Positions 18,150 through 27,690 of a stretch of 64,000 nt of DNA are shown here, in pieces. A program made the position numbers and the translations under genes. The notes under the pieces were generated by a model. The model was not told the DNA's origin. It was given only the letters and a program-made list of their open reading frames with translations, and did not search any database. Where the stretch lies: the NCBI RefSeq assembly GCF_003362725.1, contig NZ_QKTV01000003.1, positions 186,001-250,000 of the forward strand, written 5' to 3'. The DNA is from Winogradskyella aurantiaca. Lineage in GTDB: Bacteria; Bacteroidota; Bacteroidia; Flavobacteriales; Flavobacteriaceae. Every line of letters starts with the position of its first letter. Positions within the stretch are counted from its first letter, which is position 1.

Positions 18150-18794
18150 ATGAATACCCATTTGGAAGAAAAAGAAATACACTTCACGGCAAAAAACACT
18201 TATTCAACCCTCAACCAGCTAACCGATTCAACGGAAAATATTTGGTTTGTGTGTCATGGTATGGGGTATCTAAGTCGGTATTTTTTAAAATACTTCAAGG
18301 AATTGGACCCTAGTAAAAACTACATTGTAGCGCCCCAGGCCCCAAGTAAATATTACCAACAGCCAAAAATGCATGTGGGTGCCAACTGGCTCACAAGAGA
18401 TAATACAAATATGGGTATGGAGACCATCATCAATTACTTCGATGCGGTATTTGAGGCCGAATCCTTAAATCAATCCTCTAACTTAATTGTTCTGGGATAT
18501 TCTCAAGGGGTAAGTGTAGCCATGCGTTATTTAGCGAAACGACAACTTCAATGTCAACACCTCGTTCTGCACTCAGGTGGTATACCAAAAGAACTGCAAG
18601 CTTCAGATTTTGATTATATGAACACCAATACAAAAGTGTCACTGGTTTATGGAACAGAAGATGAATACTTAAATAAGGATCGAATAGCAAACGAATTAGC
18701 TCGCGCTCAAGAACTATTCAATCAAAGACTGCATGTCGAACGCTTTAAAGGGCCTCATGTGGTTAATGTATCATTTATTAAAAGCCTGGCATGA
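18150..18794 (+). CDS. Alpha/beta-hydrolase, phospholipase/carboxylesterase type
   Basis: Serine hydrolase of 214 residues. The strand-turn VCHGMGYLSRYF gives the oxyanion region, GYSQG (about residue 112) is the nucleophile elbow, GTEDE carries the likely acid, and GPHVV near the end the histidine. It resembles small serine esterases (phospholipase/carboxylesterase family). It lies next to menaquinone genes but divergent from them; it lacks features that would support calling it MenH. It overlaps the downstream GNAT gene by 4 nt (ATGA). Confidence 0.83.
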   Translation: MNTHLEEKEIHFTAKNTYSTLNQLTDSTENIWFVCHGMGYLSRYFLKYFKELDPSKNYIVAPQAPSKYYQQPKMHVGANWLTRDNTNMGMETIINYFDAVFEAESLNQSSNLIVLGYSQGVSVAMRYLAKRQLQCQHLVLHSGGIPKELQASDFDYMNTNTKVSLVYGTEDEYLNKDRIANELARAQELFNQRLHVERFKGPHVVNVSFIKSLA

Positions 18795-19372
18795 TTTCTC
18801 CAATTTTAGAAAACGACCGTGTTAAACTTAGTCTGTTGGATCTTAGCAACTATGAACAGTTACTTGACATTTCACAGCAAGACAATCTAATTTTTTATTC
18901 TCCTTCCGATATATCAAGCCCTGAAAAACTAAGAGACTATGTGAGTCTAGCAGTAGATGGGTACTACCATAAGACCACGATTCCATATTTAATTTTCGAC
19001 AAGAAGTTTCAATCCTATGCAGGGTCTACACGATTTGGTCTAATTAATTGGCACCATAAAATCCTTCACATAGGATGGACATGGATTGGTAGGCAATTTC
19101 ACGGTTCTGGTTTAAACACCCATATGAAGTACCTAATGCTTGAATACGCTTTTGAGACTTTGGATTTTGAAAAAGTAGAATTTCGAATCGATGAGCGAAA
19201 TCTTCGGTCGCGACGAGCTGTTGAAAAATTGGGAGCCCAATTAGAAGGTGTTTTAAGAAAAGATACTCTTATGACGGATGGATACCGCAGAAATACCTGT
19301 TGCTATGGGATTTTAAAATCAGAATGGCCCGACATCAAAAAGTCGCTCTTAAAACTCATATCTTCTAAATAA
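18791..19372 (+). CDS. GNAT-family N-acetyltransferase (RimJ/RimL type)
   Basis: A 193-residue acetyltransferase: IGWTWIGRQFHGSGLNTHMKYLMLEYAF carries the acetyl-CoA loop region, although the usual Q/RxxGxG/A signature is changed to RQFHGSG, and VEFRIDERNLRSRRAVEKLGAQLEG is the classic RimJ/RimL helix. Such enzymes acetylate ribosomal protein N-termini or small amines; the substrate here is unknown. Translationally coupled to the upstream esterase. Ends convergently with the nitronate monooxygenase gene. Confidence 0.87.
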   Translation: MISPILENDRVKLSLLDLSNYEQLLDISQQDNLIFYSPSDISSPEKLRDYVSLAVDGYYHKTTIPYLIFDKKFQSYAGSTRFGLINWHHKILHIGWTWIGRQFHGSGLNTHMKYLMLEYAFETLDFEKVEFRIDERNLRSRRAVEKLGAQLEGVLRKDTLMTDGYRRNTCCYGILKSEWPDIKKSLLKLISSK

Positions 19373-19385
19373 TTGAATCTAACAG

Positions 19386-20345
19386 TTAAGCTGCCGTAGT
19401 TAAATTGGCAATAATTTGTTTTACTGGAAGAATTTGCCTGGTATGCTCAATACTTGGACCCGCAACCCAAACGGTTTTGTAAGTGGCTTTTTTAGCTGCT
19501 TTTTCCGTCGCCCTCATTCCTATTGAGAACCGGATCATTTTAACCCATTTCTTTAGCTTTCTATTTTTATTAAGTAGCCGCTCAATCCATGGAGACTTAG
19601 TGCCAATTTTTTGGACATAGGGTGTATTTATAACTGTACATGGAGTGCCAGAAATACGTTCTGTCATTATAATATCATTTGCGCCATAATCCACACAAGC
19701 TTGCTTGTACTCTTCTGTTACCTCCGCTTCAACAGAAGCTATAAAGGGTGATCCTACCGACACACCAGCAGCACCATAGCCCAACATTTCATCTATATCT
19801 GCTTTGCATCCTACTCCACCCGCAGAAATCACAGGTATATTACAGTTCGACTTTAATTGTTTGATTAATTCTTCTGGACCAAGATTTCCGCGATGCCCAC
19901 CTGCCTCATTGTTAACAGCAATCACAGCATCGGCTCCTAAACCTTCTACCTTCTTGGCAAACTTTAAATCGGTAACATCACAAAACACCTTAATACCTGC
20001 TTTATGTGCCTCTTTAATTGTTTCTTCCGGGCTTCCCAAGGAAGTGATAATAAAGTCGCAACCTTCCTCACATAATACCGCCAATTGACCTTTATATTTT
20101 ATGTTAGATTTATTGACAATAAGGTTAAAGCCAAAGGCCCCATTAGGTGTTTTAGACATTTTTAGTTCTCTAATAGCATTTCTTAGTTCATCTAAGGTTC
20201 GGTAGTTTAGAGCTGGAATGCAACCGGCAATACCAGCTTCCATAGCCGCTTTAACCATCGCAGTATTAGACACCAAAAACATGGGTGCCTGAATAATGGG
20301 GTGTTCTATTTGTAACAAAGAAGTAAGCATATTCTTAGAGGACAT
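19386..20345 (-). CDS. Nitronate monooxygenase-family FMN oxidoreductase
   Basis: TIM-barrel flavoprotein related to 2-nitropropane dioxygenase and FabK. Motifs include IIQAPMFLVSN at the N-terminus, the catalytic-region histidine in NNEAGGHRGN, PVISAGGVG for phosphate binding and GAAGVSVGSPFIAS. The family oxidises alkyl nitronates such as propionate-3-nitronate; true substrate not known. 319 residues is normal. It is 18 nt downstream of a lipoprotein gene and probably co-transcribed. Confidence 0.88.
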   Translation of the reverse strand: MSSKNMLTSLLQIEHPIIQAPMFLVSNTAMVKAAMEAGIAGCIPALNYRTLDELRNAIRELKMSKTPNGAFGFNLIVNKSNIKYKGQLAVLCEEGCDFIITSLGSPEETIKEAHKAGIKVFCDVTDLKFAKKVEGLGADAVIAVNNEAGGHRGNLGPEELIKQLKSNCNIPVISAGGVGCKADIDEMLGYGAAGVSVGSPFIASVEAEVTEEYKQACVDYGANDIIMTERISGTPCTVINTPYVQKIGTKSPWIERLLNKNRKLKKWVKMIRFSIGMRATEKAAKKATYKTVWVAGPSIEHTRQILPVKQIIANLTTAA

Positions 20346-20363
20346 ATTATTAATAATTGAGTT

Positions 20364-20876
20364 TTATAAACGGGACAATTCAATTTCAATGTCTACCGTT
20401 CCGTTTGCTGAGATGGGGCCTTCTTCTAAAACAATTTCTTCTTCAAACTCCAAAATAATACGATCATTAGAAATAATTTCCACATCTACAGTTATGGTCT
20501 CCCCATTCTCAGTCATACTGAGGTTTCCATTTTCATAAACCCAGGAGCCATCCCCAAATACTTCCAAATCTTCTTGAACTTGTTCACCAATCAAGGTACA
20601 CTCGTTTAAAACTGAAAAGGTACCATCGGCGCTGTACTCATTTGGTCCATCTGTAAACGTAATTAAGAAGTTAACGTCAAAACCTTCTCCATCACAGATC
20701 ACTGGAATCTGCTCACCGGCAATTTCAACTACAGCACTAGTATCAAAATCTACGGCAACTCCTTGCCAGACTCCAACCATATTAAAGTCTTCATCTGGAT
20801 TGCTATCATCACTCGAGCTGCAGGAAACTATTAAATAGAACGAAATTAAAAGAATAAAAATTTGGGATGGTTTCAT
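20364..20876 (-). CDS. Lipocalin-like lipoprotein of unknown function
   Basis: A 170-residue protein with a lipoprotein signal (lipobox IVSC, Cys19) followed by SSSDDSNPDED, the acidic linker typical of Bacteroidota lipoproteins (SxxDD after Cys often marks surface export). The remainder is beta-rich with a VGVWQG opening and alternating strands, as in lipocalin-like families. The role is unknown. It is in a run of minus-strand genes between an RNA methyltransferase and nitronate monooxygenase. Confidence 0.72.
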   Translation of the reverse strand: MKPSQIFILLISFYLIVSCSSSDDSNPDEDFNMVGVWQGVAVDFDTSAVVEIAGEQIPVICDGEGFDVNFLITFTDGPNEYSADGTFSVLNECTLIGEQVQEDLEVFGDGSWVYENGNLSMTENGETITVDVEIISNDRIILEFEEEIVLEEGPISANGTVDIEIELSRL

Positions 20877-20918
20877 AACTGAATTTTGTTAAAACTATAA
20901 AAAATTATGAGTATGCCC

Positions 20919-22142
20919 TTATGGTAGTTGTAAATAAATCGATTTTAAATACGCTGCTTCCGCAAATCCAATTGGATGGTCCACATCATGCGTGGTGGTT
21001 TTAATAATCTTGTAGGTTCTTCCTGTTTTCAAGATGGCGTTTAAGGATGTTTCAACAAACACATCTTTACTAACACGTGATGAACACGATGCTAAGACAA
21101 GAATTCCATTTGCTTTCGTTAATTGCGCCCCTAACTTGGCCAGTTGTGCATACTTTTTCTTGGCAAGATTTACCTCGGATTGTTGTTTGGCAAAGCTTGG
21201 GGGGTCAATAACTACGAGATCATAACTAATTTTTTGTTCAATCATTTGATTTAAAATCTCAAATGCATCACCAGCAAGTGTATGGTGTTTTCCTTCGTGA
21301 GCATTTAAACTTGCATTAAATTGAGCAACTTCCAGTGCCTGAGCACTTATATCAATGCTTTTAACCTCTTTTGCCCCATTGGCAAGCGCATGAACTGAAA
21401 ATCCTCCCGAATATGAGAATACATCTAATACGGTTTTTCCCCTACTCATCTCACCCACTCTTTTACGATTATCTCGATGATCTAAAAAATAGCCTGTTTT
21501 ATGACCTTTAATAACATTGGCTGAAAATCTAACCCCATGCTCTCTAAATACGACGATCTCATCCTCTAATTCACCATAAACAATCATACCGTCATTGAGA
21601 TTGTGCCGATCTGATTGTTGAAGTTTTCTACTAAGGCGCAGTACAACAGTTTTACACTCAGTAATCTCAATTAAACTGTCCAAAAAATCAGAAAAGTAGG
21701 GAAACCAAATTCCCGAATAGAATTTGACTACTAGTACTTTATCATACACATCAGCTATAAGCCCAGGAAACCCATCACTCTCACCAAATAGCAGTCGGTA
21801 ACTATTGGTGTCTGTTTCTAGTAAGGGATGACGTTTACTGTAAGCTTTTTGAACTTGATCTTTAAAAAATTCAGCATCTATCTGTTTGGACTCACTACCG
21901 TTATAGAGCATTTTTATGCGAATATCAGAATCCTTATCGTAGAGTCCAATACCGATAAACTTATTACCCGATTTTCTAAAAATCACTGCCAAGTCTCCTG
22001 TTTCGGGAGGTTTATTAATTTTTTGAATACTATTAGAAAAAATCCAGGGATGCCCTTTTAAAACATATTGCTCACCTTTAGCACTAAGCTTAACGGCAAG
22101 TCTTTTTGGTTGATAGATTGTGAAACTTTGAAAACTCTTCAT
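20919..22142 (-). CDS. RlmI-like class I rRNA (cytosine-C5) methyltransferase
   Basis: N-terminal PUA domain (about residues 10-85; GHPWIFSNSI) followed by an EEHEE linker domain and a Rossmann methyltransferase. VLDVFSYSGGFSVHAL is motif I, VVIDPPSFAK motif IV, and LVLASCSS the later motif. This matches RlmI/YccW, which makes m5C1962 in 23S rRNA in E. coli. I use ATG 22142; a TTG four codons upstream is possible. A single RlmI-type protein in this position is typical for Bacteroidota. Confidence 0.87.
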   Translation of the reverse strand: MKSFQSFTIYQPKRLAVKLSAKGEQYVLKGHPWIFSNSIQKINKPPETGDLAVIFRKSGNKFIGIGLYDKDSDIRIKMLYNGSESKQIDAEFFKDQVQKAYSKRHPLLETDTNSYRLLFGESDGFPGLIADVYDKVLVVKFYSGIWFPYFSDFLDSLIEITECKTVVLRLSRKLQQSDRHNLNDGMIVYGELEDEIVVFREHGVRFSANVIKGHKTGYFLDHRDNRKRVGEMSRGKTVLDVFSYSGGFSVHALANGAKEVKSIDISAQALEVAQFNASLNAHEGKHHTLAGDAFEILNQMIEQKISYDLVVIDPPSFAKQQSEVNLAKKKYAQLAKLGAQLTKANGILVLASCSSRVSKDVFVETSLNAILKTGRTYKIIKTTTHDVDHPIGFAEAAYLKSIYLQLP

Positions 22143-22191
22143 GGTCTTAGACAAAAATACCTATTGTACCGCATTGAAAAGTGGATTCCAT

Positions 22192-22222
22192 AAAAAAAAG
22201 CCCAACTAAAAGTTGGGCTTTT
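22192..22222 (-). terminator. Terminator of dnaK
   Basis: A ten-bp stem AAGCCCAACT / AGTTGGGCTT with a three-base loop is followed on the minus strand by a long T-run. It begins about 20 nt beyond the dnaK stop. Confidence 0.85.
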
Positions 22223-22242
22223 ACAATTTATATAGGGATAAA

Positions 22243-24150
22243 TTACTTCACCTCTTCAAAATCTACATCTTCCACATTGCTGCTTTCATCGGCCTGACCG
22301 TTTTGACTTGCATCTGGTCCTGGCTGCGCACCACCTTGTTGTGCTTCAGCTTGTGCTTTGTACATTTCCTCACTGGCAACTTTCCAGGCCTCATTGATCT
22401 TTTCTAATGCTGGATCAATAACGGCTAGGTCCTTAGTCTCATAAGCTTTCTTCAACTCTTCAAGAGCAGCTTCAATTGGTTGCTTCTTATCATCAGATAA
22501 CTTATCACCAAACTCCTCTAATTGCTTCTCGGTTTGGAAGATCATGGCGTCTGCCTGATTTAATTTATCAGCAGTTTCTTTAGCCTTAGCATCTGCTTCT
22601 GCATTAGCCTCAGCCTCAGCTTTCATTTTCTCGATTTCTTCCTCTGTTAATCCTGAAGAAGCTTCAATTCTAATGTCTTGTGACTTTCCAGTAGCCTTAT
22701 CTGTTGCCGATACTTTAATAATACCATTAGCATCTATATCAAAGGTTACCTCAATCTGTGGTGTACCACGTCTAGCTGGTGGAATACCATCTAAATGGAA
22801 ACGACCAATAGTCTTGTTGTCAGCAGCCATAGGGCGCTCTCCCTGTAGTACATGGATCTCTACGGAAGGCTGATTATCAGCTGCTGTAGAAAACACTTGT
22901 GACTTCTTAGTTGGAATGGTCGTATTCGCGTCGATCAATTTAGTCATCACATTACCCATAGTTTCAATACCTAGTGATAAAGGAGTCACATCTAAAAGAA
23001 GTACATCCTTAACATCACCCGTTAAAACTCCACCCTGGATACCAGCACCAAGAGAAACAACCTCATCTGGATTTACTCCCTTACTTGGAGCTTTTCCAAA
23101 GAAACTCTCAACAGCGGCTTGAACTGCAGGAATACGTGTAGAACCACCAACAAGAATAATCTCATCAATATCACTCTTAGAAAGACCTGCCGCTTTAAGC
23201 GCAGACTCACAAGGCTCGATCGTACGTTTTACCAAGTCATCGATTAATTGCTCAAACTTAGAACGTGTTAAGGTTCTAACTAAGTGCTTAGGACCACTAG
23301 CAGTCGCTGTTATATATGGTAAATTGATCTCTGTTTGCGCAGATGAAGACAACTCAATCTTAGCTTTCTCAGCAGCCTCCTTAAGACGTTGTAAAGCCAT
23401 CGGATCTTGTGTTAGATCCATATTTTCATCAGCCTTAAACTCATCTGCTAACCAGTTGATAATACGCTCATCAACATCATCACCACCTAAGTGTGTATCA
23501 CCATCGGTAGATAATACTTCAAATACACCATCCCCTAATTCAAGGATAGAAACATCATGGGTACCACCACCAAAGTCAAAAACTACGATTTTTTGATCTG
23601 TTCCTTTCTTGTCCATACCATAAGCCAATGCCGCAGCTGTAGGCTCATTGATAATTCTCTGTACCTTTAAACCAGCAATTTCTCCGGCTTCTTTAGTAGC
23701 CTGACGCTGTGCATCGTTAAAGTAAGCTGGTACGGTAATTACCGCCTCACTTACATCCTGGCCTAAATAATCCTCAGCTGTTTTCTTCATTTTCTGAAGA
23801 ATCATTGCTGATAATTCCTGAGGGGTGTATAGTCGACCATCGATATCCACTCTTGGAGTATCGTTATCACCTTTTACCACTTTATACGGTACGCGTTCTG
23901 CTTCATTTTTAGATTCAGAATACTTGTTACCCATAAAACGCTTAATAGAATAAACCGTTTTTGTTGGGTTGGTCACGGCTTGTCTTTTCGCCGGATCGCC
24001 CACTTTTATTTCACCACCTTCTACAAAGGCAATTACTGAAGGTGTGGTACGCTTACCTTCTGCATTAGGAATTACAACAGGCTCATTACCTTCCATTACT
24101 GAAACACAAGAGTTGGTTGTTCCTAAATCGATTCCAATAATTTTACTCAT
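22243..24150 (-). CDS. dnaK: Chaperone DnaK (Hsp70)
   Basis: Complete 635-residue Hsp70: N-terminal ATPase domain with [15 protein letters not shown], phosphate-2 motif [14 protein letters not shown], and [12 protein letters not shown]; linker [15 protein letters not shown] (about residues 385-399); substrate-binding beta domain; then a helical lid with a Gln/Ala/Gly-rich tail ending DVDFEEVK. It folds and protects cytosolic proteins with DnaJ and GrpE, neither of which is beside it here. The ATG is preceded by an AT-rich 170-nt divergent region. No CIRCE-type inverted repeat is visible in it. Confidence 0.98.
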   Translation of the reverse strand: MSKIIGIDLGTTNSCVSVMEGNEPVVIPNAEGKRTTPSVIAFVEGGEIKVGDPAKRQAVTNPTKTVYSIKRFMGNKYSESKNEAERVPYKVVKGDNDTPRVDIDGRLYTPQELSAMILQKMKKTAEDYLGQDVSEAVITVPAYFNDAQRQATKEAGEIAGLKVQRIINEPTAAALAYGMDKKGTDQKIVVFDFGGGTHDVSILELGDGVFEVLSTDGDTHLGGDDVDERIINWLADEFKADENMDLTQDPMALQRLKEAAEKAKIELSSSAQTEINLPYITATASGPKHLVRTLTRSKFEQLIDDLVKRTIEPCESALKAAGLSKSDIDEIILVGGSTRIPAVQAAVESFFGKAPSKGVNPDEVVSLGAGIQGGVLTGDVKDVLLLDVTPLSLGIETMGNVMTKLIDANTTIPTKKSQVFSTAADNQPSVEIHVLQGERPMAADNKTIGRFHLDGIPPARRGTPQIEVTFDIDANGIIKVSATDKATGKSQDIRIEASSGLTEEEIEKMKAEAEANAEADAKAKETADKLNQADAMIFQTEKQLEEFGDKLSDDKKQPIEAALEELKKAYETKDLAVIDPALEKINEAWKVASEEMYKAQAEAQQGGAQPGPDASQNGQADESSNVEDVDFEEVK

Positions 24151-24322
24151 AATATCTTTATACTTAATTGTTGCGATTTAATTTATAACTCGGTCAACAA
24201 AAGTCAAGTATTATGCCATGGACTAAAATGTGACATGATGTCAGCAAAAAAAATGAAGGTATTTCTTGAAGGAATTATTTTTTGGTACGGCATTTGATAT
24301 CTTTAACCGAAAATACATACTT

Positions 24323-24826
24323 ATGAAAAATTTATACTCCTTGTTAACCGTGTTTAGTTTATTGTTTATTGCCTGTGAAGGCCCTCAGGGAATTCCGGGA
24401 CCTCCAGGATCTCCGGGTCAGGATGGCGGTGTCTTTGTAGCACAGTCTTTTGAAGTGACAGAGGATTTCTTACCACCCTCTTACCAATTTACAGTTGAAG
24501 TACCTTTAGATATCGAATTATTTGAGAGTGATATGGTTTTGGTTTACCATCTAGTAGGAATTGTCGATGGCTTCGATGTATGGAGAATTCTTCCAGAGAC
24601 TGTTTATATTGAAACAGGTGAAGAATTCCAGTATAACTATGAGCATAATTTTGATTTCGTAACCATCTACATTGATGCTCCGGCAACCTTTAATTTTAAT
24701 GATTTACTGCCTTCAGAAACCTTAGGTCAGACCTTCAGAGTTGTGGTTCTTCCAGTAGATTTCGCAATCGATAATAATATTGACGTCGCCAATTTTGACG
24801 AAGTACTTCCCTATATTGAGAACTAA
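24323..24826 (+). CDS. Lipoprotein with short collagen-like segment
   Basis: A lipoprotein of 167 residues starting at ATG 24323 (an in-frame upstream start at 24266 would put extra residues before the signal peptide). The lipobox is LFIAC; immediately after the cysteine comes a run of about five Gly-X-Y triplets (GPQGIPGPPGSPGQDGG). The rest is beta-rich with many acidic and aromatic residues. This signal, Gly-X-Y, beta-domain architecture recurs in Bacteroidota surface lipoproteins, but the function is unknown. Single gene with own terminator. Confidence 0.72.
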   Translation: MKNLYSLLTVFSLLFIACEGPQGIPGPPGSPGQDGGVFVAQSFEVTEDFLPPSYQFTVEVPLDIELFESDMVLVYHLVGIVDGFDVWRILPETVYIETGEEFQYNYEHNFDFVTIYIDAPATFNFNDLLPSETLGQTFRVVVLPVDFAIDNNIDVANFDEVLPYIEN

Positions 24827-24831
24827 TAAAT

Positions 24832-24857
24832 AAACCCACCTATTTGGTGGGTTTTTA
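24832..24857 (+). terminator. Terminator after the collagen-like lipoprotein gene
   Basis: Nine-bp perfect stem AAACCCACC / GGTGGGTTT with a 5-nt loop, followed by a T-rich tract, starting 6 nt after the stop codon. Confidence 0.8.
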
Positions 24858-24872
24858 TTTAATGTATTTCTA

Positions 24873-25573
24873 ATGAATCAGTACCCCAAGATTGTTAATG
24901 TTTTAATATTATTAACTTTTTCACTCCCGTCAATTAGTCAAATTGAGCTACTTCCCAGGGCAATTTCATCCCTAGAAATTTCAAAATCTGATGTGTATAA
25001 TAGATTGTGTCATGTTAAGAAATTTGAATTTGGTTCTGTTGTATTTCTATCGGAATTAATAATACAAGAAGACGATTATCTGAAGCTCAAAGGACATATT
25101 CTTTTGTATGGAACTAACCAAAAATTAACAGCAAAGCACACTTTAAAAGAGCCACTATATATTGATGCTGTAAACATTGCTACTGTAAGAGTTGCGAAAA
25201 GCCCTTTCTTCCTGGCAAAACAATTTTTGGAATTTATTTCACATATGAAGGCCCTAGTCGAGTCAATCCTTTTCAGGAAATTTTTCTAGATGTTTTTGAA
25301 ATAAGAGAAGACAATATCAAACCAATTGTTAACCAGCTAAATATTAAGTCAAAGATTGGAACATCTAATGGTAGTTTCAATTGGAGATATACAAATAAGA
25401 GAACCACTTTATTTACAGTTAAACAAAGCCTAAATGAATATCAAGAAATTGTTGCCATTGATTCTTTATTAACCTACCGTATAAAACAAGGGGTGGAAAA
25501 ATTAATTTCTATTGAGACCAAATCAGATACTCTTTTTTATAGATCAGGGAAATATAAAAGTCTGTTTCCTTGA
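24873..25573 (+). pseudogene. Frameshifted gene for a secreted protein of unknown function
   Basis: The first frame runs from ATG 24873 with a signal-peptide-like start (ILLTFSLPSIS) and closes at 25289. From about 25202 the -1 frame is open and reads like a natural continuation (GIYFTYEGPSR, then FLDVFEIRED) to a TGA at 25571-25573. The two frames overlap across about 25195-25275; one missing or extra base near 25200-25225 joins them into a protein of about 233 residues. No homopolymer of a length typical of phase variation is at the junction. Either a real inactivating mutation or a sequencing error; the function is not recognised. Confidence 0.65.
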
Positions 25574-25580
25574 TTTATGA

Positions 25581-26036
25581 CTAACAACCCTCTCGTCGTC
25601 TTGTATCCACTAAATAAATGATCTTCCAGCCATCTGATTCTTTTATCAGTTGGAATGAATTGACTCCGCAATGGCTAAAATTGCCATTATACCAAAACTC
25701 GTAGGGAGTCCAGGCATTTGCCATATTGCCATCCACCTTAATTGTAAAGTCGAGTAGTTTTTCTTCAAAGGTATTTTCTTTTGGAATACTTCCTATCGAG
25801 CCGACAAATTGGTGGTAATCATTTTCATTAAGAACAGTAAGTCCTTCCTTGTTCGTACCAATAGATTGCATTTTAATATTGCCTTTGGCCATAGCCTTTA
25901 AAGCAACAGTGTCTTGTTTATGAAAGGCCTCAAAAAAAGCTTCAATGGTGGCCTTTACATTCGCCTCCTCAGAAGATTGTGCATTAACTGTCATTGTAAG
26001 TGTGATCAAAAAAATAAAAATGAGTGATTTTTTCAT
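25581..26036 (-). CDS. Secreted NTF2-like (SnoaL/DUF4440-type) protein
   Basis: 151-residue protein with a cleavable signal peptide (MKKSLIFIFLITLTMTVNAQ), then a single NTF2-like cone fold: helical EEANVKATIEAFFEAFHKQDTVAL, followed by beta strands including WTPYEFWYNG and the C-terminal GWKIIYLVDTRRREGC. The fold can be an enzyme or a binding module; no catalytic residues can be assigned. I use ATG 26036. Ends 7 nt from the frameshifted gene (convergent) and is divergent from panB. Confidence 0.78.
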   Translation of the reverse strand: MKKSLIFIFLITLTMTVNAQSSEEANVKATIEAFFEAFHKQDTVALKAMAKGNIKMQSIGTNKEGLTVLNENDYHQFVGSIGSIPKENTFEEKLLDFTIKVDGNMANAWTPYEFWYNGNFSHCGVNSFQLIKESDGWKIIYLVDTRRREGC

Positions 26037-26143
26037 GAAAGTAAGATTTGTCACAATTTAGCAAGAACAGGCCTTTTGAGTCTATAAAACTGTAAAATTT
26101 AACTATTCTCACTATTTTTACAACAGCTAACTAAACAAACCAT

Positions 26144-26962
26144 ATGTCTATCGCAAAAAAAGAATATAAGCGGATCACTGTAAAAACATTGGTGGATATG
26201 AAGGCCAAGGGTGAAAAGATATCCATGCTTACTGCCTATGACTATACCATGGCCAAAATCGTTGATGGTGCCGGTGTTGACGTTATCCTTGTTGGGGACT
26301 CTGCATCTAATGTCATGGCTGGTCATGAAACAACCTTGCCTATTACACTTGATCAAATGATTTACCACGCTTCTTCTGTTGTTCGCGCTATTGATAGAGC
26401 TCTTGTTGTGGTTGACTTACCATTTGGAACCTATCAGAGCGATCCTAAAGAAGCTTTGCGTTCTGCTATTAGAATTATGAAAGAAAGTGGTGGACATGCT
26501 GTTAAATTAGAAGGTGGTAAGGAAATTAAGGATTCCATTAAACGCATCTTAAACGCTGGTATTCCTGTTATGGGTCATTTAGGTTTAACTCCTCAGTCCA
26601 TTTATAAGTTTGGCACCTACACTGTAAGAGCTAAAGAGGAAGAAGAGGCGCAACGTCTCAAAGACGATGCCATTATGCTGGAAAAAGGGGGTTGCTTTGC
26701 TATTGTTTTGGAAAAAATCCCAGCAGCATTGGCAAAGGAGGTAGCAGACAGTGTCAGCATTCCTATAATTGGAATTGGCGCCGGTGATGGCGTGGATGGC
26801 CAGGTCCTTGTTTTGCACGATATGCTCGGTATGACACATGAATTCAACCCACGGTTTCTTCGCCGTTACATGAATTTATTTGAAGATATGACTACCGCTA
26901 TTGGGCAATATGTCAAGGATGTTAAGTCTGAGGATTTTCCTAATTCCACAGAGCAGTATTAA
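26144..26962 (+). CDS. panB: 3-Methyl-2-oxobutanoate hydroxymethyltransferase
   Basis: First enzyme of pantothenate synthesis; transfers a hydroxymethyl group from methylene-THF to 2-oxoisovalerate. TIM-barrel motifs are intact: [31 protein letters not shown] (metal ligand D), [24 protein letters not shown], and the C-terminal [22 protein letters not shown]. The 272-residue length is normal. No panC or panD is adjacent; an RluA-type gene follows by 26 nt. Confidence 0.97.
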   Translation: MSIAKKEYKRITVKTLVDMKAKGEKISMLTAYDYTMAKIVDGAGVDVILVGDSASNVMAGHETTLPITLDQMIYHASSVVRAIDRALVVVDLPFGTYQSDPKEALRSAIRIMKESGGHAVKLEGGKEIKDSIKRILNAGIPVMGHLGLTPQSIYKFGTYTVRAKEEEEAQRLKDDAIMLEKGGCFAIVLEKIPAALAKEVADSVSIPIIGIGAGDGVDGQVLVLHDMLGMTHEFNPRFLRRYMNLFEDMTTAIGQYVKDVKSEDFPNSTEQY

Positions 26963-26988
26963 GCATTCATAACTTAAACTAACATCTT

Positions 26989-27690
26989 GTGACTAAAATA
27001 CGTTCAACTCACAAGAATCTTCAGGTGATTTACGAGGACAACCACGTGATTGTGGTGAATAAACGTGCAGGTGATATTGTACAAGGCGATAAAACTGGTG
27101 ACACACCTCTAAGTGAGATTGTTAAACAGTATCTTAAAACTAAATACAATAAACCGGGAAATGTTTTTTTAGGTGTGGTACATCGCTTGGATCGCCCTAC
27201 AACCGGTATCGTGCTTTTTGCCAAAACGAGTAAAGCCTTACCAAGGCTTAATAAAATGTTTGCTGAAAAGAAGACTCAAAAAACCTATTGGGCTTTGGTA
27301 AAAAATCCACCACCAAAAAACCAAGATCGCTTAACCCATTGGCTCAAGAAAAATCCAAAAAACAATAGATCCACAGCTTATCATAAGGAGACAACTGGAA
27401 GTAAAAAGGCTATTTTAAATTATAAGGTTCTTAAAACTCTGGACTCCTACTCCCTCTTAGAAATTGACCTCGAGACCGGAAGACATCATCAAATTCGATC
27501 GCAATTGGCGGCCATCGGTAGTCCTATCAAAGGAGATTTAAAATACGGTTTCCCAAGAAGCAATCCTGACGCTAGTATCTCGCTTCATGCGCGGCAATTA
27601 GAGCTCGAACATCCCGTAAAAAAGGAATCCATAAAGTTTGTAGCAGATGTTCCAAACGATCCCTTATGGCAAGCAAGTTTAGACGTTTAA
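26989..27690 (+). CDS. RluA-family pseudouridine synthase
   Basis: Isomerises uridine to pseudouridine in rRNA or tRNA. The catalytic motif HRLDRPTTG (Asp near residue 69), the ALVKNPP strand, and the late ETGRHHQIRSQLAAIGSPIKGDLKYG motif are all present. At 233 residues it is a catalytic domain without the S4 domain, as in RluA/TruC/RluC-short forms; the target site cannot be told. The start is GTG 26989. Probably co-transcribed with panB. Its end overlaps the convergent histidine-kinase gene by 12 nt. Confidence 0.92.
   Translation: MTKIRSTHKNLQVIYEDNHVIVVNKRAGDIVQGDKTGDTPLSEIVKQYLKTKYNKPGNVFLGVVHRLDRPTTGIVLFAKTSKALPRLNKMFAEKKTQKTYWALVKNPPPKNQDRLTHWLKKNPKNNRSTAYHKETTGSKKAILNYKVLKTLDSYSLLEIDLETGRHHQIRSQLAAIGSPIKGDLKYGFPRSNPDASISLHARQLELEHPVKKESIKFVADVPNDPLWQASLDV

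Noticed and set aside
18150-18794. Alpha/beta-hydrolase as MenH
   Set aside because: It resembles the carboxylesterase/phospholipase family; only its closeness to men genes would support MenH.
22673-24181. Several plus-strand open frames opposite dnaK
   Set aside because: They are antisense shadows of a highly biased, strongly conserved gene; none has a recognisable domain.
24151-24322. CIRCE or other heat-shock operator before dnaK
   Set aside because: No 9-bp inverted repeat with 9-nt spacing was found in the gap.
26099-26368. Minus-strand 89-codon frame opposite the start of panB
   Set aside because: It overlaps the conserved N-terminus of panB and has no family match.
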